A stretch of DNA of 64,000 nucleotides from positions 868,001-932,000 of the forward strand of contig AP025583.1 in the NCBI GenBank assembly GCA_022846095.1. Reading direction: 5' to 3'. Positions 59,585 to 64,000 of the stretch are shown here, piece after piece. Numbering within the stretch: position 1 is the stretch's first letter; each line of letters begins with the position of its first letter. The translations under genes were made by a program, and so were the position numbers. The notes beneath the pieces were generated by a model that searched no databases, was not told the DNA's origin, and saw nothing but the letters and a program-made list of their open reading frames with translations. The DNA comes from Oscillospiraceae bacterium. GTDB lineage: Bacteria; Bacillota; Clostridia; Oscillospirales; Oscillospiraceae.

Positions 59585-61371
59585 AAAGGGAAACGAAGCT
59601 GCGCGGCTACCTGCGGGGGATGATCGCCCTGTCCATGCTGGCCCTCTGGGCCGTCACTATGCTGGCGCTCACCTTCCTCTCGGCGCAGAAGGTGGAGATC
59701 GAGGCCGGGATGCTGCAAGAGCGGATGGAGGTTCAAGCGTCGGAACTCTGCGCATCGGTGATGGAGCGGACGGCGGCGGCAGAGAACCAGGCCGCGATGC
59801 TCAGCTTCGGTCTGAGCACCATCACACCCATGTACGCCCAGGTGGCGGGCGGCGCGCTCTTATGCTCTCTCGACAAGGCGGGCAAGGAGCTTGCCCGCAG
59901 CCATATCGCCTATGGCTATGCCGGTGTGGATGACCGAGCCGGCGGGATCAACAACTACCTGTTCTTAGATGAAGCCCTGGACGACGAGGGGCAGTTGGCG
60001 CTTGCTCGCTGGATTACGGAGCATAGGGACGAGGCCGACGAATACCGTATGCCGTCAGGCAATGATAACTGGGCCGAGATTACCGGCGTCGTGGACGGCA
60101 TAGGCATCCGGGTGCAGCGGATTGTGCTCCATCTGGGGGGCGAGGTGCTGACTCCAGTGGAGGGAAGTGCGGAGCGCTTGGCGGGTGAACAGCTTGAAAC
60201 CCTGCGCTTTTCCTCTCTCGGACTGTACAGCAACCTCTGCCCTGAACTCTCTGTGGATGGAGACGGCCGGGTCAGGAATAAACCCACGATTATGACCGCC
60301 CGATTGGCCCGCTTCCGGGATGCGGAGGCCGCGTATGACACGCTTATGGAGCGTGCCCGGCCCGGCGATGGGACGAGCACCTGGTCGACCACGGTGGTCG
60401 GCACGGCGGCGGTGGGGCCCGGACGGCGGGAGGGAGTCGTCTTAGGCAGCGCCTACTCCTGCTCCAACTGGCTGGAGGGCGCGTCCCGCCTGGGCTGGGC
60501 CTACGTACTGACCCTGGCGGCGGCGCTGCTGCTGACGCGGTGGCTCTCCCGCATGCTCTCGGGCATGGTGGCCCGCCCGGTGGAGGCCCTGTGCGCGGAC
60601 GTGGAGGCGGGCCGCCCCTGCGAGACGGCGGGGGAGATCGCCGAGCTCAACGCCCTCTCGTCGGCCTTCAACGCCGCGCAGGAGAAGCTGGCGGACGAGC
60701 TGCGGCGGGAGCGGGACTTCTCCCGGGCGGCGGCCCACGAGCTCAAAACCCCCCTTGCGGTGCTGCGCTCCCATGCCGAGGGCCTGGCCGAGGACATCGC
60801 CCCGGACCGGCGGGGGGAGTACCTGGAGATCATCATGGACGAGGCCGACCGGATGGACGCGCTGGTGCGGGAGCTGCTGGAGCTCTCCCGGCTGGAGGCG
60901 GGGGCCGCGCCCTTGGCGCGGGAGCCGGTGGCGCTGGGGGCGCTGGTCCGGCAGGCCTTCGCCCGTCTGGAGCGGCCCATGGCGGAGAAGGGGGTCACCC
61001 TGGAGGCGGATTTGGAGGAGCTGACCGTGCCCGGCGAGCGGGTGGGGCTGGAGCGGGTGGCCTCCAACCTGGCCTCCAACGCCCTGCGCCACTGCGCGCC
61101 GGGCGGGAGCATCCGCGTGGCGCTGGAGCGGACGGGGGACGGCTTCGCTCGCCTGACGGTGGACAACGACGGGGCCAACATCCCGGAGCAGGCCCTCCCC
61201 CGGCTGTGGGAGGCCTTTTACCGGGGGGACGCGGGCCGGTCCCGGGAGGACGGGGGGGCCGGGCTGGGGCTGGCCATCGTCCGCGGCGTGCTGGCCCGCC
61301 ACGGGGGGCGCTGGGGGGCGGAGAACCGGCCCGGCGGCGTGCGCTTCCGGGCCGAGGTGCCCCTGGAGTGA
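59581..61371 (+). CDS. Sensor histidine kinase with large extracytoplasmic domain
   Basis: The 596-residue protein has a first membrane helix (about residues 12-34), an extracytoplasmic sensor domain (about 35-300) and a second helix (about 303-321). A HAMP-like segment (RPVEALCADVEAGRP) and the kinase core follow: H box 'AAAHELKTPLAVLRSHAEG', N box 'ASNLASNALRHCAPGG', G1 'VDNDGANIP', F box 'LWEAFYRGD', G2 'GAGLGLAIVRGVLARHGG'. The sensor-domain DNA (about 59700-60440) is clearly less GC-rich and uses different codons (TTA, CGT, ATT) from the flanking kinase parts. The sensed signal is unknown. Confidence 0.93.
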   Translation: MKRETKLRGYLRGMIALSMLALWAVTMLALTFLSAQKVEIEAGMLQERMEVQASELCASVMERTAAAENQAAMLSFGLSTITPMYAQVAGGALLCSLDKAGKELARSHIAYGYAGVDDRAGGINNYLFLDEALDDEGQLALARWITEHRDEADEYRMPSGNDNWAEITGVVDGIGIRVQRIVLHLGGEVLTPVEGSAERLAGEQLETLRFSSLGLYSNLCPELSVDGDGRVRNKPTIMTARLARFRDAEAAYDTLMERARPGDGTSTWSTTVVGTAAVGPGRREGVVLGSAYSCSNWLEGASRLGWAYVLTLAAALLLTRWLSRMLSGMVARPVEALCADVEAGRPCETAGEIAELNALSSAFNAAQEKLADELRRERDFSRAAAHELKTPLAVLRSHAEGLAEDIAPDRRGEYLEIIMDEADRMDALVRELLELSRLEAGAAPLAREPVALGALVRQAFARLERPMAEKGVTLEADLEELTVPGERVGLERVASNLASNALRHCAPGGSIRVALERTGDGFARLTVDNDGANIPEQALPRLWEAFYRGDAGRSREDGGAGLGLAIVRGVLARHGGRWGAENRPGGVRFRAEVPLE

Positions 61372-61384
61372 TACCCGGCCCCGG

Positions 61385-61413
61385 TTGCAAAACGGCGGCC
61401 CGTGTGGTATGAT
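61385..61413 (+). promoter_or_regulatory. Predicted promoter of the DUF975 gene
   Basis: TTGCAA (61385-61390) and TATGAT (61408-61413) have a 17-base spacer and lie 36 bases before the start codon. Confidence 0.7.
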
Positions 61414-61448
61414 ACCTGCAAGAAACAGAGATTGCGAGGAGATGCTTC

Positions 61449-62309
61449 ATGGGCTTTAACCGTCTGGAGGCCAAGCTGCAGGCCAAGGGCAGCATGCGCA
61501 GCGCCTACCCCCACCCCATGCTGATTACGCTGGTCTACTTCCTGGCCACCACCGTGCTGGTGGGGGTGATCCAGTTCGTGGTGAACAACCCCTTCAACAA
61601 CCTGTACACCTACCTGATGCAGGGGTACAGCGTGGACGAGGTCTACAGCTACTACTACACCCTGATGGCGGGGGGCCGGGGCGCCCTGTTTGTGTTTATG
61701 GGCATCCTGATGTCCCTGTACTCCGCCGTCATGGGCTTCAGCTACACCTCCTACGCCCTGCGCCTGGCCCGCAACGAGCAGCCGGGCTACCGCACTCTGC
61801 TGGACGGCTTCGCCATGGCGGGCCGGGTGCTGGGCATGATCATCCTCCAGAGTATTTTCGCCTTCCTCTGGACCCTGCTGGGCATGCTCCCCTTCGTGGT
61901 GCTGATTATCGTCGCCGCGGTGACGGACAGCGGGGTGCTGATCGCCCTGGCCATGCTGTGCTACTTCGCCGCCCTTATCTGGGTTATCACGGTGGTCTAC
62001 CGCTACCGCCTGTCCGCCTACTTCCTGCTGGACGACCCCGCCTGCGGCGCGCTGGAGTCCATCACCCGCAGCAAGCAGGCCATGCGCGGGCGCAAGATGG
62101 ACCTGTTTGTGCTGGATCTCTCCTTCGTGGGCTGGAGTATCCTGAGCATCTTCACCCTGGGCATCCTGGACCTGTGGCTGCTGCCCTACAAGGGCGCCAC
62201 CGAGGCCAATTTCTACGACTGGGCCACCGGCGGGCTCAACGCCCCGCTCCAGACCGGCCCCGCGGAGCAGCCGCCCCTGGACGGGGGCAGCGGCCCGGTT
62301 CCCTTCTAA
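61449..62309 (+). CDS. DUF975 family membrane protein
   Basis: This 286-residue protein has five to six membrane helices and a soluble C-terminus. 'YSAVMGFSYTSYALRLARNEQPGYRTLLDGF', 'YRYRLSAYFLLDDP...AITRSKQAMRG'-like (here ALESITRSKQAMRGRKMDLFVLDLSFVGW) and 'LGILDLWLLPYKGATEANFYDW' are the typical DUF975 stretches. The function of the family is unknown. The gene has its own promoter, a GAGGAGATGCTTC site and a perfect terminator. Confidence 0.88.
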   Translation: MGFNRLEAKLQAKGSMRSAYPHPMLITLVYFLATTVLVGVIQFVVNNPFNNLYTYLMQGYSVDEVYSYYYTLMAGGRGALFVFMGILMSLYSAVMGFSYTSYALRLARNEQPGYRTLLDGFAMAGRVLGMIILQSIFAFLWTLLGMLPFVVLIIVAAVTDSGVLIALAMLCYFAALIWVITVVYRYRLSAYFLLDDPACGALESITRSKQAMRGRKMDLFVLDLSFVGWSILSIFTLGILDLWLLPYKGATEANFYDWATGGLNAPLQTGPAEQPPLDGGSGPVPF

Positions 62310-62315
62310 AAACGG

Positions 62316-62353
62316 AACAAATCCCCGGCGGTGTACACCGCCGGGGATTTGTT
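62316..62353. terminator. Bidirectional terminator between DUF975 and ilvD genes
   Basis: A 38-base perfect palindrome (arm AACAAATCCCCGGCGGTG, centre GT/AC) lies between convergent genes. Its ends give AAC...GTT on both strands. Confidence 0.85.
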
Positions 62354-62368
62354 ATGGTTAAGGGGGGC

Positions 62369-64000
62369 TTACTCCAGCACCGCGCCGCGGGCGGCGGAGG
62401 TGACCAGCTTGGCGTACCGGGCCAGATAGCCGGTCTTGACCTTGGGCGCGGGGCAGGTCCAGGCGGCGGCGCGCCGGGCCAGCTCGTCCGCGTCCACCAG
62501 CAGGTCGATCTTGCAGTTGGGGATGTCGATGGCGACAAGGTCGCCCTCCCGCACCAGGGCGATGGGCCCGCCCTGGGCCGCCTCAGGGCACACGTGGCCG
62601 ATGGAGGCCCCCCGGGTGGCGCCGGAGAAGCGCCCGTCGGTGATGAGGGCCACCTCCTTGTCCAGCCCCATGCCCGCGATGGCGGAGGTGGGGTTGAGCA
62701 TCTCCCGCATCCCGGGGCCGCCCTTGGGGCCCTCGTAGCGGATGACCACCACGTCGCCGGAGACGATTTTGCCCGCGTAGATGGCGGCGATGGCATCCTC
62801 CTCGCTGTCAAAGACCCGGGCGGGGCCGGTGTGCACCATCATCTCCTCCGCCACGGCGGACTGCTTCACCACGCAGCCCTCGGGGGCCAGGGTGCCCTTG
62901 AGCACGGCGATGCCGCCGTAGGGGGAGTAGGGGTTGTCGATGGGGCGGATGAGGGTGGGATCCAGGTTTTCCACCCCCTCCAGGTTCTCGGCCACCGTCC
63001 TGCCCGTGACGGTGAGCAGGGAGGTGTCCAGCAGCCCCCGCTTCGTCAGCTCCTTCATCACGGCGTACACGCCCCCCGCCCGGTCCAGATCCTCGATGTA
63101 GGTGTCCCCGGCGGGGGCCAGGTGGCAGAGGTTGGGGGTTTTGCGGGAGATCTCGTTGGCCATGTCCAAATCCAGCTCCACGCCGCACTCGTGGGCGATG
63201 GCGGGCAGGTGGAGCATGGAGTTGGTGGAGCAGCCCAGGGCCATGTCCAGGGTCTCGGCGTTGTGGAAGGCGGCCTCGGTCATGATGTCCCGGGGCTTTA
63301 TGCCCTTTTCAACCAACTCCATGATTTGCATTCCGGTATGTTTCGCCAGCCGCAGCCGGGCGGACATCACCGCCGGGATGGTGCCGTTGCCCCGCAGGGC
63401 CATGCCGATGCCCTCGGTGAGGCAGTTCATGGAGTTGGCGGTGTACATGCCGGAGCAGGAGCCGCAGGAGGGGCAGGCGTTCTCCTCGTACTCCCGCACG
63501 CCGCCGTCGTCCAGCCTGCCCGCCTTGTAGGCCCCCACCGCCTCGAACATGTGGGACAGGCAGGTGCGCCGCCCGTCCGTCAGCCGCCCGGCCAGCATGG
63601 GGCCGCCGGAGACGAAGATGGAGGGGATGTTGAGCCGGGCCGCCGCCATCAGCAGGCCGGGCACGTTCTTGTCGCAGTTGGGCACCAGCACCAGGCCGTC
63701 GAACTGGTGGGCCAGGGCCATGGCCTCGGTGGAGTCGGCGATGAGGTCCCGGGTGACCAGGGAGTACTTCATGCCGATGTGCCCCATGGCGATGCCGTCG
63801 CACACGGCGATGGCGGGAAAGACGATGGGGGTGCCCCCCGCCATGCGCACGCCCGCCTTCACCGCCTCCACGATCTTGTCCAGGTTCATGTGGCCGGGGA
63901 CGATCTCGTTCTGGCTGGAGACGATGCCGATGAGGGGGCGCTCCAGCTCCTCGCTGGTGTAGCCCAGGGCGTAAAACAGGGAGCGGTTGGGGGCGCGCTC
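62369..64000 (-). CDS. ilvD: Dihydroxy-acid dehydratase (partial, N-terminus outside window)
   Basis: IlvD is the iron-sulphur enzyme of the third common step of isoleucine and valine synthesis. The visible 543 residues start [15 protein letters not shown] and lack only about the first ten residues. Cluster and metal ligands are seen in '[12 protein letters not shown]' and '[20 protein letters not shown]'. Other family stretches are '[18 protein letters not shown]', '[13 protein letters not shown]', '[15 protein letters not shown]', '[19 protein letters not shown]'. An internal ATG at 63889 is not the start, since homology continues upstream. The next gene to the right is unseen. Confidence 0.97.
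   Translation of the reverse strand, partial: ERAPNRSLFYALGYTSEELERPLIGIVSSQNEIVPGHMNLDKIVEAVKAGVRMAGGTPIVFPAIAVCDGIAMGHIGMKYSLVTRDLIADSTEAMALAHQFDGLVLVPNCDKNVPGLLMAAARLNIPSIFVSGGPMLAGRLTDGRRTCLSHMFEAVGAYKAGRLDDGGVREYEENACPSCGSCSGMYTANSMNCLTEGIGMALRGNGTIPAVMSARLRLAKHTGMQIMELVEKGIKPRDIMTEAAFHNAETLDMALGCSTNSMLHLPAIAHECGVELDLDMANEISRKTPNLCHLAPAGDTYIEDLDRAGGVYAVMKELTKRGLLDTSLLTVTGRTVAENLEGVENLDPTLIRPIDNPYSPYGGIAVLKGTLAPEGCVVKQSAVAEEMMVHTGPARVFDSEEDAIAAIYAGKIVSGDVVVIRYEGPKGGPGMREMLNPTSAIAGMGLDKEVALITDGRFSGATRGASIGHVCPEAAQGGPIALVREGDLVAIDIPNCKIDLLVDADELARRAAAWTCPAPKVKTGYLARYAKLVTSAARGAVLE

Noticed and set aside
62369-63889. ilvD starting at the internal ATG 63889
   Set aside because: Conserved family sequence ([17 protein letters not shown]) continues upstream in the same frame to the window edge, so the gene is merely cut off.

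Overview
This window is a chromosomal segment from a high-GC member of the Clostridia, most likely a gut Oscillospiraceae of the Flavonifractor/Lawsonibacter/Pseudoflavonifractor type. The evidence is a Firmicutes-type 16S rRNA gene, the rimP-nusA-rnpM-ylxQ-infB-rbfA order, SigI/RsgI, XpaC/TelA, PadR and LytTR/DUF3021 modules, strong GGAGG ribosome binding sites and frequent GTG/TTG starts. Protein genes are very GC-rich and the rRNA operon is clearly less so. I see no phage, transposase, integrase, plasmid or CRISPR genes. What is accessory here is repeats, paralogue expansion and membrane/signalling cassettes.

Layout. 1-3.5 kb (minus): response regulator, sensor kinase, ABC ATPase and an FtsX-type permease that runs off the left edge. 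3.6-7.1 kb (plus): ECF sigma/anti-sigma pair, then an LtaS-like membrane sulfatase. 7.2-11.6 kb (minus): MoxR ATPase, DUF58 protein, TgpA-like transglutaminase. 11.7-20.1 kb (plus): the translation/RNA operon rimP, nusA, rnpM, ylxQ, infB, rbfA, nrnA-like, truB, ribF, followed by a DUF1576 membrane protein. 21.5-26.2 kb (minus): MATE exporter behind a terminated structured RNA (candidate 6S RNA), a 400-base dispersed repeat, and an EF-G paralogue with a second, orphan copy of its 3' end. 26.2-28.7 kb (plus): NfeD-like protein and flotillin. A second repeat copy follows, then an unknown membrane-anchored protein, an HD hydrolase, a tocopherol-cyclase-like protein, a SigI/RsgI pair and metA.

34.4-40.4 kb holds a complete rRNA operon with three tandem promoters: 16S, tRNA-Ile, tRNA-Ala, 23S, tRNA-Glu(CTC), tRNA-Lys(CTT), 5S, terminator. 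Two tRNA genes between 23S and 5S is an unusual order. 40.5-50.3 kb: LytTR/DUF3021/SfsA, a GNAT enzyme, then a PadR regulator driving five tandem, translationally coupled DUF2812 membrane paralogues, a DUF2752 protein and an L-asparaginase. 50.3-53.6 kb: third repeat copy (inverted), recR, rpe and threonine ammonia-lyase. 53.7-62.3 kb: XpaC, TelA, LemA-like and TPM proteins, a GT-C-like membrane protein, a second two-component system with a compositionally odd sensor domain, and a DUF975 protein. The window ends inside ilvD.

The strongest leads for something little described are the PadR-DUF2812 five-gene array, the structured RNA in front of the MATE gene, the multi-part dispersed repeat family (a related module forms a giant hairpin between infB and rbfA), the EF-G 3'-end duplication and the rRNA operon gene order. 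No search could be run, so all family names rest on motifs read by eye.
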